64,000 bases of DNA from Lautropia sp. (GCA_030527825.1 JAUNAC010000002.1:594444-658443), one strand, 5' to 3'. Positions 7,859 through 17,534 are shown, counted from the stretch's first letter. Numbers and translations: made by a program. Notes: a model not told the origin generated them from the letters alone.

Positions 7859-8096
7859 CGGCGTGGACAGGGAGTGTTGAGGAATATAGCGGTCGATCTG
7901 ACGATTGATAGCTTTGGAACGGGCTATGCCTGTCTCGGCCTTCTGTGGTACTTGCCGGCAGGGCAGCTGCAGATTGATTGCAGTTCGTGACGGATATTGA
8001 GTTGAGGTATATCCGGGCGAATGCGTCATTGTGGAGACGCTTATAAAGCCGGTCTGGCAGTTGGAGTTGAAGGAGGTGGCCGAAGGCGGGGAAGAG

Positions 8097-8126
8097 GTGA
8101 CAGCCGCTGAGTATTGGTGTAATAAT
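8097..8126 (+). promoter_or_regulatory. Predicted lexA-imuAB-dnaE2 promoter, leaderless
   Basis: A -35-like GTGACA at 8097-8102 is spaced about 17-18 bases from a -10-like TAATAA/AATAAT at 8120-8126. The expected start of transcription would then fall on or within a base or two of the ATG at 8134. No Shine-Dalgarno sequence sits in the usual place, so the mRNA would be leaderless. Confidence 0.45.
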
Positions 8127-8133
8127 TTACACC
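8116..8133. promoter_or_regulatory. Perfect palindrome over the -10 and abutting the lexA start (likely LexA operator)
   Basis: GGTGTAA-TAAT-TTACACC is a perfect 7-bp inverted repeat with a 4-base self-complementary centre. It ends on the base before the lexA ATG and covers the predicted -10 element. Its position fits autorepression of the lexA-imu operon. The sequence is unlike the classical CTGT-N8-ACAG SOS box, which suggests this LexA has its own specificity. Confidence 0.65.
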
Positions 8134-8793
8134 ATGAAGCTCACATCTCGCCAGCAAGAGGTGCTGGATTATCTGCGACGGCGTATTCAGGATGAAGGAA
8201 TGCCCCCTACCCTGCATGAGCTCATGGCAGCCTTTGGCTGGGCCAGCCCTGCCGGGGCGGCCAAGCACCTGCAGGCGCTGGCGGCACGGGGGCTCATTGC
8301 ACTGACGCCCGGCAAGGCACGGGGTATCCGCCTGCTGGGCATTCATGAAGGAATGGGGGTGGGACATGACACCGTCCTTCCGGAACCCGATGGGACAGCT
8401 CAGGGCGAAGCTGGCCTGACATTGCCCCTGGTGGGACGGGTGGCGGCGGGTGAGCCGTTGCTGGCGGAGGCGCGCATCGAACGTCATCTGGTGCTGGATC
8501 GCTGGCTGTTCAGGCCAGAACCTGATTTTTTGCTGCGGGTGCAGGGAGATTCCATGATTGATGACGGGATTCTCGATGGCGATCTGGTGGCATGCCGGCG
8601 TACGCCTCATGCGCTGCACGGACAGATTGTCATTGCTCGGGTGGATGGCGGCATCACCATCAAGCGACTTTGGCATCGGGCAGGCCAGGTGCGCCTCATG
8701 CCCCGCAACGACCGTCATGCGCCGATTGAGCCCATACCCTGGGAAGATTTCGCCATTGAGGGTATTTATTGCGGCCTGTTGCGCCGTCCTTGA
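8134..8793 (+). CDS. lexA: LexA-family repressor of the imu mutagenesis cassette
   Basis: A 219-residue SOS-type repressor. The N-terminal winged-helix DNA-binding domain (about 1-65) includes LTSRQQEVLDYLRRR and PPTLHELMAAFG. The C-terminal S24-type self-cleavage domain shows the scissile A105-G106 in VGRVAAGEP, nucleophile S140 in GDSM and general base K177 in GITIKRL. Damage-activated RecA would trigger autoproteolysis. The recognition-helix region (SPAGAAKHLQALAARG) differs from E. coli LexA, in line with an unusual operator. It is the first gene of a four-gene cassette with imuA 11 bases downstream. A second, housekeeping LexA elsewhere in the genome is possible but cannot be judged from this window. 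Confidence 0.95.
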   Translation: MKLTSRQQEVLDYLRRRIQDEGMPPTLHELMAAFGWASPAGAAKHLQALAARGLIALTPGKARGIRLLGIHEGMGVGHDTVLPEPDGTAQGEAGLTLPLVGRVAAGEPLLAEARIERHLVLDRWLFRPEPDFLLRVQGDSMIDDGILDGDLVACRRTPHALHGQIVIARVDGGITIKRLWHRAGQVRLMPRNDRHAPIEPIPWEDFAIEGIYCGLLRRP

Positions 8794-8804
8794 GGGGCCG
8801 TGCT

Positions 8805-9485
8805 ATGGAAGAGCATATTGTTTCATCTCCGTCCACAGAGAGCCCTGTTCCGGGGGATGGTGCGTCTCTGTCGTCCATGACGCTTGCCGGGCTGATGGCG
8901 CGCCGGGTGCTGTGGCGTTGCCAGTCGCAATCGGTTTGGGGCTCCGGAGGGGTGGCCACGGGCATTGCCGCGCTGGACGCGGTGCTGCCCCTGCGGGGGT
9001 GGCCGGCCAGTGCGCTGTCCGAGGTACTGCTGCCGGCACCGGGAATGCTTGAGCTGCAATTACTTTGGCCGCTATTGGCGCGTCTGACCCAGGCAGGTGC
9101 GCGGGTGGTGCTGATTGCACCGCCTTTTGTGCCCTGTGCCACGGCCTGGCAGCAGGCTGGTGTGGTGCTGTCGCGGCTGGAGATCGTTGAGGCGGATGCT
9201 TCCGGGCAGGCTGTGTGGGCCTTTGAGCAGTGTCTGCGCTCGGGCAGTTGTGCCGCTGTCGTGGGTTGGCCGGCGATTCGGGGAGAATTGACACTGCGGC
9301 GTCTGCAGGTAGCGGCTCATCACGGCCAGTCGCTGGGGGTGGCCCTGCGTGCCGCCTGTCATGCTGCGGAGCCTTCACCGGCCGCACTGCGGCTGCAGAT
9401 CCTGTCTGATGGCCGTCTGAAGGTGCTGAAGTGTCGTGGGGGAGCAGTGCCAGGACAATGCGTTTCCCTGCCTCCGGCAATCTGA
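8805..9485 (+). CDS. imuA: ImuA, RecA-like accessory protein of translesion synthesis
   Basis: A 226-residue protein of the ImuA/SulA-like family, which works with ImuB and DnaE2 in damage-induced mutagenesis. Recognition rests on the motif GGVATGIAALDAVLPLRGWP, the following LSEVLLP, and the beta-strand VVLIAPPFVP of a degenerate RecA core. No intact Walker A is visible, as usual for the family. I chose ATG 8805 because GAGGGG lies seven bases upstream; an in-frame TTG at 8769 lies inside lexA. The gene is followed immediately by imuB (stop and next start 2 bases apart), so co-translation is likely. Confidence 0.9.
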   Translation: MEEHIVSSPSTESPVPGDGASLSSMTLAGLMARRVLWRCQSQSVWGSGGVATGIAALDAVLPLRGWPASALSEVLLPAPGMLELQLLWPLLARLTQAGARVVLIAPPFVPCATAWQQAGVVLSRLEIVEADASGQAVWAFEQCLRSGSCAAVVGWPAIRGELTLRRLQVAAHHGQSLGVALRAACHAAEPSPAALRLQILSDGRLKVLKCRGGAVPGQCVSLPPAI

Positions 9486-9487
9486 AC

Positions 9488-10948
9488 ATGCTCTGGGCCT
9501 GTATTACCTTTCCCCGGCTAGCACTGGATATGGCCTTGCGCAGCGTGCCCGATCCTGCCGCGCCACTGGCACTGGTGGATGGCCCGGCAAGCTGTCGCAG
9601 TCTGGTTGCGGTGAACGGCCCGGCTGCCCGGCTGGGTTTGCGGGTTGGGCAGAAGCTGGTGGTCGCGCGTGCGATCCATGGAGATTTCACCGCCCTGCCC
9701 TATGAAGCCGAGGCTGTACAACGATGCCAGCAATGGTTGGCAGGCTGGGCTTATCGTTACAGCGATCAGGTTTGTAGCGTCTGGCCACAGGCGATTGTGC
9801 TGGAAGTGGGCAGCAGCCTGCGCTTGATGGGGGGCTGGCAGGCACTGCTGGCCCGGTTGCGGGATGAGCTTGCCGCACTGCAGTTTCAGTATCGGATGGC
9901 GGTGGCGCCTTTCGCCCGGACGGCACATGTGCTGGCCTGGTTGCGGGATGGCCTGGTACTGCGCGATCCCGCCAGGGTGGCCGAGGTTCTGGCCCGGGTG
10001 CCGGTACGGCGGGCGGGACTGTCGGCGCATGCGGGTGAACGCCTGTATCGTCTGGGCATCCGCCATCTGGGGCAGGTGTTCGCGTTACCGCGCGACGGCT
10101 TGCGCCGCCGGTTCGGTGTGCAGCTATTGCAGGATCTGGACGAGCTGCGTGGTGAACGCCAGCCCCCCCTGCCCCTGTTTCGGGTGCCGCCGCATGTCGA
10201 TATGTGTCTGTCTCTGGACGATGGGGTGACTGACTGTCAGAGACTGATGTTTCCGGTGCGTCGTCTCGTGGTGGATCTGGCAGCTTATTTAGGGCAGCGC
10301 ATGCTGGGTGTGCAGCAGGTACTGCTTATACTGCAGCATGATCATTGCAGAGCCGGCACGCCTGAGACCTGTCTGGTACTGAGGTTACTGGCACCGGTCC
10401 GGGACGGGGCCACACTCTTCATGTTGTTGAAGATTCGCCTGGAGTCCACGCGGCTGCCACGGCCAGTGGTAGCCGTCCGTCTGGTGGTGAGTGATCTGCA
10501 GCGGTTGGCACCTGTTGAGGAGGAGCTGTTTAGACAGACAGCGCCGTCCGAGTCTTGGGAGGTGTTGTGCGAGCGGCTGCGGGTGAGACTGGGAGAAGAG
10601 GCGGTGTACCGCCTTGAGGGGGTGGCAGATCCGCGTCCCGAGCGCGCCTGGCAGAAACGGATTGACGCTTCCCTGTCTGCAGGTGCCGTTATGTCAGCAG
10701 CGGGGCAGCCAGCGGCAGGCGATGGCCGGCTGCTTCGGCCGGGCTGGCTGCTGCCGCAGCCCCGACCGCTGGCTCGTCCGGTGAGTGCCATTGTCCGCGG
10801 CCCCGAGCGTCTGGAGTCTGGCTGGTGGGATGGTGATGATCTCAGGCGTGACTATTATGTGCTGCGCCTGGCCAACGGTCAGTTGGCCTGGGCCTTCTCT
10901 GCGATCGGACAGCATGGCCCCTGGACTTTGCATGGCTGGTTTGCCTGA
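9488..10948 (+). CDS. imuB: ImuB, Y-family DNA polymerase-like protein (catalytically inactive type)
   Basis: About 486 residues with the Y-family polymerase fold. The start [16 protein letters not shown] matches the usual ImuB beginning, where DinB would have its first catalytic Asp; here the position is not acidic, consistent with ImuB acting as a clamp-binding hub instead of a polymerase. The helix-hairpin region is recognisable in [25 protein letters not shown]. In known systems ImuB binds the beta clamp, ImuA and DnaE2. The start at 9488 is chosen by homology; an in-frame ATG at 9458 has AGGA upstream but overlaps imuA. It overlaps dnaE2 by one base (TGATG). Confidence 0.9.
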   Translation: MLWACITFPRLALDMALRSVPDPAAPLALVDGPASCRSLVAVNGPAARLGLRVGQKLVVARAIHGDFTALPYEAEAVQRCQQWLAGWAYRYSDQVCSVWPQAIVLEVGSSLRLMGGWQALLARLRDELAALQFQYRMAVAPFARTAHVLAWLRDGLVLRDPARVAEVLARVPVRRAGLSAHAGERLYRLGIRHLGQVFALPRDGLRRRFGVQLLQDLDELRGERQPPLPLFRVPPHVDMCLSLDDGVTDCQRLMFPVRRLVVDLAAYLGQRMLGVQQVLLILQHDHCRAGTPETCLVLRLLAPVRDGATLFMLLKIRLESTRLPRPVVAVRLVVSDLQRLAPVEEELFRQTAPSESWEVLCERLRVRLGEEAVYRLEGVADPRPERAWQKRIDASLSAGAVMSAAGQPAAGDGRLLRPGWLLPQPRPLARPVSAIVRGPERLESGWWDGDDLRRDYYVLRLANGQLAWAFSAIGQHGPWTLHGWFA

Positions 10949-13900
10949 TGTTGCCTTCCTATGCCGAGCTGCATTGTCTATCTGATTTCACTTTTTTGCG
11001 GGGGGCTGCCAGTGCCGCGCAACTCTTTGAGCGCGCCCGCGTCTGTGGGTACGAGGCGCTGGCCATCACGGATGAGTGTTCGCTAGCCGGTATTGTGCGT
11101 GCCTTTGAAGCAAGTCGGGCCAGTGGTGTGGCGCTGATTGTTGGCAGCGAGTTCTGTCTGACTGATGGCACCCGTTTTGTGCTGCTGGTGGAAAACCAGG
11201 CCGGCTACGAGGCGCTATGCGCACTGATTAGTACGGCACGGCGGGCGGCTGGCAAAGGGCGTTATCGCCTGGCGCGAGATGATATTAGTGTACGGATACC
11301 GGGGCTGCTCTGTGTGTGGTTGCCCATGGGCCATCCTGACGAGGGAGATGACAGAAGCTGGCCGGATCGGCAGGTGGCCAGAGAGCGGGCTGCATGGATC
11401 CGTCAGACTTTTGGGGCGGCCTGGCTGGCAGTCGAGTTGCATCACGACCGGGATGATGCTGCCGTATTGCAGGAATGCCTGCTTCTCGCTCAGGAAAGCG
11501 GTCTGGTGCCAGTGGCCTGCGGTGATGTGCATATGGACGTGAGGCGTTGTCGGGTGCTGCAGGATACGCTCACGGCGCTGCGCCATCGTGTGCCACTGGC
11601 CCAGGCTGCTGGCAAGCTGTTTCGCAATGGTGAGCGCCATCTTCGGCGGCGGGAGCAGCTGGCCAGCATCTATCCGCCCGCCCTGCTGGCCGAGACGCTG
11701 CAGATTGCGCGACGCTGTCGGTTCCGTCTGGACAGTCTGCGCTACAGTTATCCGCGAGAGCTGGTACCGGCTGGCCACACGCCCACGAGCTGGCTGCGTT
11801 GTCTGACCGAGCAGGGTATGCACTGGCGCTGGCCACAAGGGGTGCCTGAGCGGGTGCGCGCCCAGATTGAACATGAGCTTGGACTGATTGCGGCACTGGG
11901 CTATGAGCCCTACTTTCTGACGGTACATGACATCGTGCACTTTGCCCGGCGTCGGGGCATTTTGTGCCAGGGTCGCGGGTCGGCGGCCAATTCTTCCGTC
12001 TGTTTTGCCCTTGGGATCGTTGAGGTGGATCCGGGCAGGATGCAGATGCTGGTCGAGCGTTTCATCAGTCGGGAACGCAACGAACCGCCGGATATTGACG
12101 TTGATTTCGAGCACGAGCGCCGCGAGGAGGTGTTTCGGTACATCTACGATAAGTATGGGCGGGCACGAGCTGCGCTGACGGCCAACGTGGTCTGCTACCG
12201 GGGGCGCAGTGCAGCGCGGGATGTGGCTCGTGCGCTTGGTTTTCCACCGGAACAGTGTACGGCCATCAGTGCCTGTTTTGGACGTGGCAGCTATCAGGAG
12301 CGTCTTGAGGAGCGCTTGCGCGAGGCAGGTTTCGATCCGGAGCAGCCCACCATGCAACGCCTGTGTTATCTGGTGCAGGCGCTGCAGGGGCATCCGCGTC
12401 ATCTGTCACAGCATGTGGGAGGTTTTGTCATCTCCGATACGCCACTGGTGGAGCTGGTGCCGATCGAGAATACGGCGATGCCGGCGCGCACAATCATCCA
12501 GTGGAACAAGGATGATCTGGACGTGATGGGCATGCTGAAAGTGGATTGTCTGGCACTGGGCATGCTGAGCTGCGTGCGCAAGGCACTGGCGCTGCTGGCG
12601 CAGCACCGGGGACGGCATCTGACGCCGGCGGATATTCCTGCAGATGATCCCGCCACGTACGAGATGATCTGCGCGGCTGACACCATTGGTGTTTTCCAGA
12701 TTGAGTCGCGGGCGCAGATGTCCATGCTGCCGCGCCTGCGTCCCCGGTGCTTCTATGATCTGGTCATTCAGGTGGCCATTGTCCGGCCCGGGCCCATCCA
12801 GGGCAACATGGTGCATCCGTACCTGCGTCGCCGGCAGGGGCTGGAGCCGGTGAGTTATCCCTCGGAGGCACTGCGTGATGTATTCGAGCGCACCCTGGGC
12901 GTGCCGCTTTTTCAGGAGCAGGCCATGCGGCTGGCCATTGTGGCAGCCGGTTATACACCGGGTGAGGCCGACCGGTTGCGCCGGGCTATGGCTGCCTGGC
13001 GGCGGCATGGCGACCTGGAATCACACCGCCAGCGTCTGGTGGGCGGTATGCGCGCACGGGGGTATAGCGAGACGTTTGCTGAGCAGATGTTTGAACAGCT
13101 CAAAGGATTTGCCAGTTATGGTTTTCCGGAAAGTCATGCCTGTGCGTTCGCGCTGATTACCTATGTGAGCTGCTGGCTGAAATGTCATGAACCGGCTGCC
13201 TTTGTTTGTGCCCTGCTTAATGCGCAGCCGATGGGCTTCTATTCGGTCAGTCTGCTGCTGCAGGACGTCCGCCGTCATGGCGTCAAGGTGCTACCGGTGG
13301 ATGTCTGTCACAGTCAGTGGGATAACACGCTGGAGGGGGGGCAGCCTGGCGGTGAGCAGCCTGCACTCCGTTTGGGGTTTCGGCAGATACATGGCTTGAG
13401 CGAAGGGACGGCGCATCGGGTGGTGGCTGCCCGTCTGTCATGCCAGCGGCAGGCGGCACTGCTGGAGGAGGGAGAGGTGCAGACCTCACCGCTGTCCGGG
13501 GCGAGTGGACATGGGGAGGAAAGCCGGCCTGGTCCGGTCTGGTTTCGGGATGTGGCTGATCTGTGCCATCGAGCCAGGCTGAATCAGCATGAGGCGAGGC
13601 TGCTGGCGGAGGCCGGTGCCCTGCGTGCTCTGAGTCCACATCGCCACGCGGCGTATTGGGCGGCAGCCGGGGTACAGGATCCAACGCCTTTACTGGGTGA
13701 GTCTCCTGACGAGCCGGTGGCAGCTCTGCCGGCGCCCTCGACTGTCCAGGATCTGATGGCGGATTACCGCGTGCAGGGTTTCAGTCTGGGCCCGCATCCA
13801 CTGGCACTGTTGCGGATGCGCCTGCAGGAGCTGCGCTGTCTGGCGAGTCGGACATTGCGGGATTGTCCTCATGGCCGTAAGGTACGGGTGGCCGGGCTGG

Positions 13901-14160
13901 TCATTATGCGACAGCGTCCGCCGACGGCCAGTGGTGTGACTTTTGTCACGCTGGAGGATGAATGGGGGACAGTGAATGTCGTCATCTGGCAAGGGGTGGC
14001 CGTACGTTACCGGCGGGCACTGGTTGGTAGCCGGCTGCTGGCTGTGAATGGACGTTGGGAAGTGGCTGATGGCGTCCAGCACCTGATTGCCGAGCGGCTT
14101 GAGGACTTGAGTGCACTGCTTGGTGCGCTGGCTACCGGTACCTCACGAGATTACCGATGA
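10948..14160 (+). CDS. dnaE2: DnaE2 (ImuC), error-prone DNA polymerase III alpha subunit
   Basis: 1070 residues, within the usual DnaE2 length. The N-terminal PHP domain begins [16 protein letters not shown] and carries ITDECSLAG, typical of DnaE2 rather than DnaE1. The polymerase core holds the catalytic acidic motif [13 protein letters not shown] and the SFPES-type motif [16 protein letters not shown]-terminal OB-fold lies near residues 965-1050 ([14 protein letters not shown]). The beta-clamp motif and tau-binding tail of replicative DnaE1 are absent. It replicates past damage together with ImuA and ImuB. Start and imuB stop overlap. A Gly/Glu-rich stretch around residues 835-870 looks like a flexible insertion. 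Confidence 0.96.
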   Translation: MLPSYAELHCLSDFTFLRGAASAAQLFERARVCGYEALAITDECSLAGIVRAFEASRASGVALIVGSEFCLTDGTRFVLLVENQAGYEALCALISTARRAAGKGRYRLARDDISVRIPGLLCVWLPMGHPDEGDDRSWPDRQVARERAAWIRQTFGAAWLAVELHHDRDDAAVLQECLLLAQESGLVPVACGDVHMDVRRCRVLQDTLTALRHRVPLAQAAGKLFRNGERHLRRREQLASIYPPALLAETLQIARRCRFRLDSLRYSYPRELVPAGHTPTSWLRCLTEQGMHWRWPQGVPERVRAQIEHELGLIAALGYEPYFLTVHDIVHFARRRGILCQGRGSAANSSVCFALGIVEVDPGRMQMLVERFISRERNEPPDIDVDFEHERREEVFRYIYDKYGRARAALTANVVCYRGRSAARDVARALGFPPEQCTAISACFGRGSYQERLEERLREAGFDPEQPTMQRLCYLVQALQGHPRHLSQHVGGFVISDTPLVELVPIENTAMPARTIIQWNKDDLDVMGMLKVDCLALGMLSCVRKALALLAQHRGRHLTPADIPADDPATYEMICAADTIGVFQIESRAQMSMLPRLRPRCFYDLVIQVAIVRPGPIQGNMVHPYLRRRQGLEPVSYPSEALRDVFERTLGVPLFQEQAMRLAIVAAGYTPGEADRLRRAMAAWRRHGDLESHRQRLVGGMRARGYSETFAEQMFEQLKGFASYGFPESHACAFALITYVSCWLKCHEPAAFVCALLNAQPMGFYSVSLLLQDVRRHGVKVLPVDVCHSQWDNTLEGGQPGGEQPALRLGFRQIHGLSEGTAHRVVAARLSCQRQAALLEEGEVQTSPLSGASGHGEESRPGPVWFRDVADLCHRARLNQHEARLLAEAGALRALSPHRHAAYWAAAGVQDPTPLLGESPDEPVAALPAPSTVQDLMADYRVQGFSLGPHPLALLRMRLQELRCLASRTLRDCPHGRKVRVAGLVIMRQRPPTASGVTFVTLEDEWGTVNVVIWQGVAVRYRRALVGSRLLAVNGRWEVADGVQHLIAERLEDLSALLGALATGTSRDYR

Positions 14161-14230
14161 GAGGGGCAGCTGGCAGATGGGGGCTGGCTGTGTACGTACC
14201 GGGCCGGATTGCGGTTGCCCCTCAGTCTGC

Positions 14231-15097
14231 TCATGCGGATTTGGGCAGCAGCAATTCACCGCTGCCGGCATCACGGGTGTTTTCCAGTGCCTGGACCACT
14301 GTGTGGGCTGCCGTGTGTACCGCATCGGTCAGTGCCTGTCCGGCCAGCAGGCGCTCACACAGGATGGCACTGAACAGATCCCCGGTGCCCTTGACGGCGC
14401 TGTCGATGTTGCGGTGCCGGAAGCACTTTGCCTGTTCGTGGGTGACGATCATCACCTGACGCTGGTCTGGGGGGCAGTCGCCGGGAGCGGCGCTGGTCAC
14501 CACCACCCACCGGGTGTGATCATTCAGCAGGGTGCGGGCTGCCTTGCAGACATCAGCCTGGGTGTCGACCGGCATATCGGTCAGGCACCGCAGTTCGAAA
14601 CCGTTGGGTGTCAGACCGCTGGCCTGGGCAAGCAGATGTGCTCGATAGCCCTCCAGCATTCCCTGAGCCACATACATGCCGCTGTCTTCATCTCCCATGA
14701 CCGGATCAATGATGATCTGCAGTTCAGGCAGTTGTGCTCGCAGCCTCTTCAGCCAGGTCGACAGCCGAGCCGTCTGCGTGGGACTGCCCAGATAGCCGAT
14801 GAGTACGGCGCGAAGGCGATCCAATGCCTGCCGGGCCTGAAGGTCGTCGAGATAGCCGGAAAACCATTCATCCGGGATGCTGCCACCATGAATGCTGGGA
14901 TAGTGCGGCGTGTTGCTGAACACAACGGTCGGCACGATGGCCACTTCCAGTCCTGCACGCATCAATACAGGGCCGGCCACATTGTTGCCGACTCGCCCAT
15001 AGACAACCTGGGACTGGATCGAGACGATGTCCAGCGGCAGCGGTTTCAGGGATTCATGGTAGAAGTGCCCGCCTTCGCGGGCTTGCAGCGGATTCAT
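14231..15097 (-). CDS. pdxY: Pyridoxal kinase PdxY
   Basis: A 288-residue ribokinase-fold enzyme that phosphorylates pyridoxal to PLP in the salvage pathway. The N-terminal SIQSQVVYGRVGNNVA matches the PdxY/PdxK start, IIDPVMGDEDSGMYVA holds the phosphate/metal region, TPNGFELRCLT the conserved Asn-x-x-Glu segment, and GTGDLFSAILCERLLAG the anion hole with the catalytic Asp. Length agrees with E. coli PdxY (287). ATG 15097 is used; a GTG four codons upstream at 15109 is possible. It is a single gene converging on dnaE2, with 70 bases between. Those bases contain GAGGGGCA and its complement TGCCCCTC far apart, which could pair. Confidence 0.92.
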   Translation of the reverse strand: MNPLQAREGGHFYHESLKPLPLDIVSIQSQVVYGRVGNNVAGPVLMRAGLEVAIVPTVVFSNTPHYPSIHGGSIPDEWFSGYLDDLQARQALDRLRAVLIGYLGSPTQTARLSTWLKRLRAQLPELQIIIDPVMGDEDSGMYVAQGMLEGYRAHLLAQASGLTPNGFELRCLTDMPVDTQADVCKAARTLLNDHTRWVVVTSAAPGDCPPDQRQVMIVTHEQAKCFRHRNIDSAVKGTGDLFSAILCERLLAGQALTDAVHTAAHTVVQALENTRDAGSGELLLPKSA

Positions 15098-15154
15098 GGC
15101 AGGAGGCACCTCAGATCTGGGGACAAATGGGATCTTAGAATATTTTCCTGATTT

Positions 15155-16765
15155 TCAGTCACGCTGTCGGATTGACGGACGTCTTTTCTGGAATAGAGAA
15201 AACAGTGCAGCCACGACCAGAAGGCCGGACAGCAGAAGCCAGAGATGCGCAAAAGTCTGGGGATTCTGTGTCAGAAAGCCCAGCAGCAGCGGGCCGGCGG
15301 CGGCACCGAGAAAATGGGCCGCCAGTAACTGGGGAATGGCAGGACTGACGATAACGGATTCAGGTTCGGCGCTGGTGGTGGCCGGCGGAGGCGTTTGAGG
15401 GATAGTGGGCAGCGCGGGCAGAGCCTCAGGAACATGAAGCGCCATGGCAGCCGGGGCTGTCTCACTCGGTAAAACCGCGTCATGGCTGGCCAGGGCGTCA
15501 TCGGTGCCGCCGTTCCAGTTGCCCAGATCTGCATCGGCGTCATCGGCGGGCTGGGAAACAACTTCTTCAGTCAGGGAGTCGCCACTCAGGGTTGCCGGAA
15601 AGGTGCCAGTCAGACCACTTCTCCGGGAGCTGACAGCGGTTGGATCTGTCAGAGTGGATGTCTGAGCAGCCTCGGGGCCACTGGGTGTAAAGATCGGCTC
15701 GGGAAAGACCAGCGTACTGCCTTCGTTACCCTTCCCGGCAGACAGGGTGTCAGTCGTCAGCCTGTCCTCTTCGGGGAGAAACAGGATGGCGAGCAGTTCA
15801 TGGCCGGAAAATAGGGTAAAACCGATACCAGCCACGGCCAGCCACAAGGGCCAGCGCTGCGACTGGTTAGCCATGGTCAATAGGGCAAGTGACAGCGCGG
15901 CACCAAACAGCGTGATGGCGAGTATCAGACCTGGTCGTGTGACGGAAGATCCCAACCAGGCCAGCAGGGCCAGCGACAGCAGGCTGGTGGCGCCCAGGCT
16001 CACCATCAAGGGAGTTATGCCATTGGCTGGCATGGCCAGCAGATGGGCGTACATGCCTAACCAGATGATGCAACAGGAAAGTGTCAGTCCGATCATGCCA
16101 TCAATCAGGGCAGCCAGCCACGGCGGGCGCTGCCGCGGGGGGAAGGTGGCCCATGCAGCTGTTGTGTGGTAGCGCTTGTCAGCGGGCACCCAGACCCGAA
16201 CCAGCAGGGCCAGGAACAGGGTTACGGGAATCCAGAACGGTAACGCTGCCTGCCAGCCGCGATAGCCGGCCTGGGGGGGCAAAACGACCCCGGCCAGAAT
16301 GGCAGCAGCGGGCAAGCCGGCCTGTGCAATGAACAGGATCAGAGGCCGGATGGAGGTGTCCGTGTTCCGGATGGTGGACAACTGTGTAGCGGGTTGTGTC
16401 AGGGCCAGCGCAACGCCGCCGAGGGCCATGCCCAGACAGGCCCCCCAAAGACCGGGTAGTGCAGAGGTCAGCAGCAACGCCAGCGCAGTGAGCAGAAATA
16501 CGCCCAGCAGGCTGTGCTGAATCCCGCGTTTCATGACAAACAGGGCCGATGGGCGGGAAAAAAGTGCGGCAGGTAGGAAATAACTGCTGGCCAGCCAGCC
16601 CAGACGGGCAGGCGTGGGATGTATGGTGTCCGGGAGCGTGGACCCCAGAGTTGCAACGGCAAAAAGAACCAGCCACGGCATGACCCGGGCCAGTAACAGC
16701 AGCAGCGCCAGGCCGCTGAATGATTGGGCTTTGAGCGGCTGAAAACCCACTTCCCCCTGATTCAT
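15155..16765 (-). CDS. MFS-like membrane transporter with a long disordered insert
   Basis: 536 residues. Ten hydrophobic segments fill residues 15 to 330 and two more lie near 480-498 and 506-526, giving the 12-helix plan of a major facilitator. Between the tenth and eleventh segments is an insert of about 140 residues (roughly 332-475) rich in Thr, Ser, Pro, Ala, Asp and Glu with no hydrophobic run; family members normally have a short loop here. The substrate is unknown; MFS signature motifs are weak. ATG 16765 is chosen because AAGGAG lies 6 bases upstream; a farther ATG at 16816 would add 17 residues. It converges with no neighbour and is preceded by an AT-rich promoter region. Confidence 0.75.
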   Translation of the reverse strand: MNQGEVGFQPLKAQSFSGLALLLLLARVMPWLVLFAVATLGSTLPDTIHPTPARLGWLASSYFLPAALFSRPSALFVMKRGIQHSLLGVFLLTALALLLTSALPGLWGACLGMALGGVALALTQPATQLSTIRNTDTSIRPLILFIAQAGLPAAAILAGVVLPPQAGYRGWQAALPFWIPVTLFLALLVRVWVPADKRYHTTAAWATFPPRQRPPWLAALIDGMIGLTLSCCIIWLGMYAHLLAMPANGITPLMVSLGATSLLSLALLAWLGSSVTRPGLILAITLFGAALSLALLTMANQSQRWPLWLAVAGIGFTLFSGHELLAILFLPEEDRLTTDTLSAGKGNEGSTLVFPEPIFTPSGPEAAQTSTLTDPTAVSSRRSGLTGTFPATLSGDSLTEEVVSQPADDADADLGNWNGGTDDALASHDAVLPSETAPAAMALHVPEALPALPTIPQTPPPATTSAEPESVIVSPAIPQLLAAHFLGAAAGPLLLGFLTQNPQTFAHLWLLLSGLLVVAALFSLFQKRRPSIRQRD

Positions 16766-17534
16766 GTTGCTCCTTGTTGTCAACGGTGCTGATACATCCA
16801 CTGCTTCGTTCGGCACCGTAGTGCGCTCACCGGGGCGCTGCCGGTGAGCCGATGTTCGTTGTATAGATTATGTCAATGGAGACATAGATATATGTCCAAT
16901 TTTTAACAATATACTTACTCTGAGACATTGCCTGAATGGAAATTGCGCGAAAAATTGTCTTTATTTCACATTTGGAATCCACGCGTGCTTCGAGTCGGAT
17001 GTATCGTTCATGCAACGTATGACCGTGCTGCTGGCCTATGGGAATGATAGGAAAAAGGGAGAGCCCCAGGTGTCGTCATCCCGTTTCTGTCCGGCGATCC
17101 TTTTTGTTGTTTTTGTTATAAAAACAAAGAAAACATTACAAAATAGTGGGTGTGATAACCGTATCCGGTCATTCGCGGACCCAGGCGTGATTCCTGATTG
17201 ATGGCCTGCGTTTCAAAATTCAGCGCAGCCACAAGGGATCGTCGCTTTCTTCATGATCCTTGGATGGGTGGAACGGGTTGAGCTGCTCAGGAAAGCGGCG
17301 TCAGTGCTCGATGGGCAGGCTATGCCCAGCTGGATGCTGGGGCGACATTTCAACTGGCGGCTGCAACAGGTGGTGCAGCTACCCCTCCATAAGCTCACAG
17401 ACTGGCGTTACCATGACCATCTGAGTGAAGGCATCACGGGGCGGGTACGGCCGGATCCAGGACGCAATCGGCTGTTGCCCTGGCAGGACCGTATCTGAGA
17501 TGCCGGCTATGCAAGGAACCGAGCGAGGAAAAAC
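16766..17534. other. AT-rich intergenic region with inverted repeats; one doubtful small ORF
   Basis: A gap of about 770 bases between the divergent MFS gene and the binding-protein gene. The part 16860-17150 is AT-rich. It holds TATGTC-N6-GACATA at 16870-16887 and TTGTTTTT-N5-AAAAACAA at 17107-17127. A plus-strand frame at 17253-17498 would encode 81 residues (beginning MILGWVERVELLRKAASVLD) but lacks a ribosome-binding site and recognisable domain; a short overlapping frame starts at 17201. I do not call either as a gene. Confidence 0.45.
16870..16887. promoter_or_regulatory. Inverted repeat TATGTC-N6-GACATA upstream of the MFS gene
   Basis: Perfect 6-bp arms around AATGGA, followed four bases later by a third TATGTC half (16892-16897). 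It lies about 105 bases upstream of the MFS start. The same arms, spaced by 9 instead of 6, recur at 24640-24660 upstream of doxX. The binding protein is unknown. Confidence 0.3.

Larger units (their letters stand above)
6702..8096. other. Gene-poor region of about 1.4 kb, partly AT-rich
   Basis: No protein family is recognisable here. Short frames at 7271-7468 (+) and 7617-7880 (+) have no ribosome-binding site or domain; the second owes its Asp-Pro/Glu-Ala tail to a hexamer repeat. The part from about 7600 to 7790 is distinctly AT-rich against GC-rich neighbours. The region holds a tRNA T-arm-like fragment at 7473-7487 and the repeat at 7817-7858. It may be the decayed remains of an inserted element, but no integrase or transposase fragment was seen. 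Confidence 0.5.

Noticed and set aside
7617..7880. Small protein with a Pro-Asp/Ala-Glu repeat tail
   Set aside because: The tail is just the translation of the hexamer DNA repeat, and the frame has no ribosome-binding site or known family.
14161..14223. Terminator between dnaE2 and pdxY
   Set aside because: GAGGGGCA and TGCCCCTC can pair, but the loop is about 47 bases and there is no T run.
14111..15151. 346-codon plus-strand frame across the dnaE2-pdxY junction
   Set aside because: It overlaps dnaE2 in another frame and is antisense to the clear PdxY coding sequence.
17253..17498. 81-codon frame upstream of the binding-protein gene
   Set aside because: No ribosome-binding site, no recognised domain and an overlapping alternative frame; kept only as a note in the gap entry.
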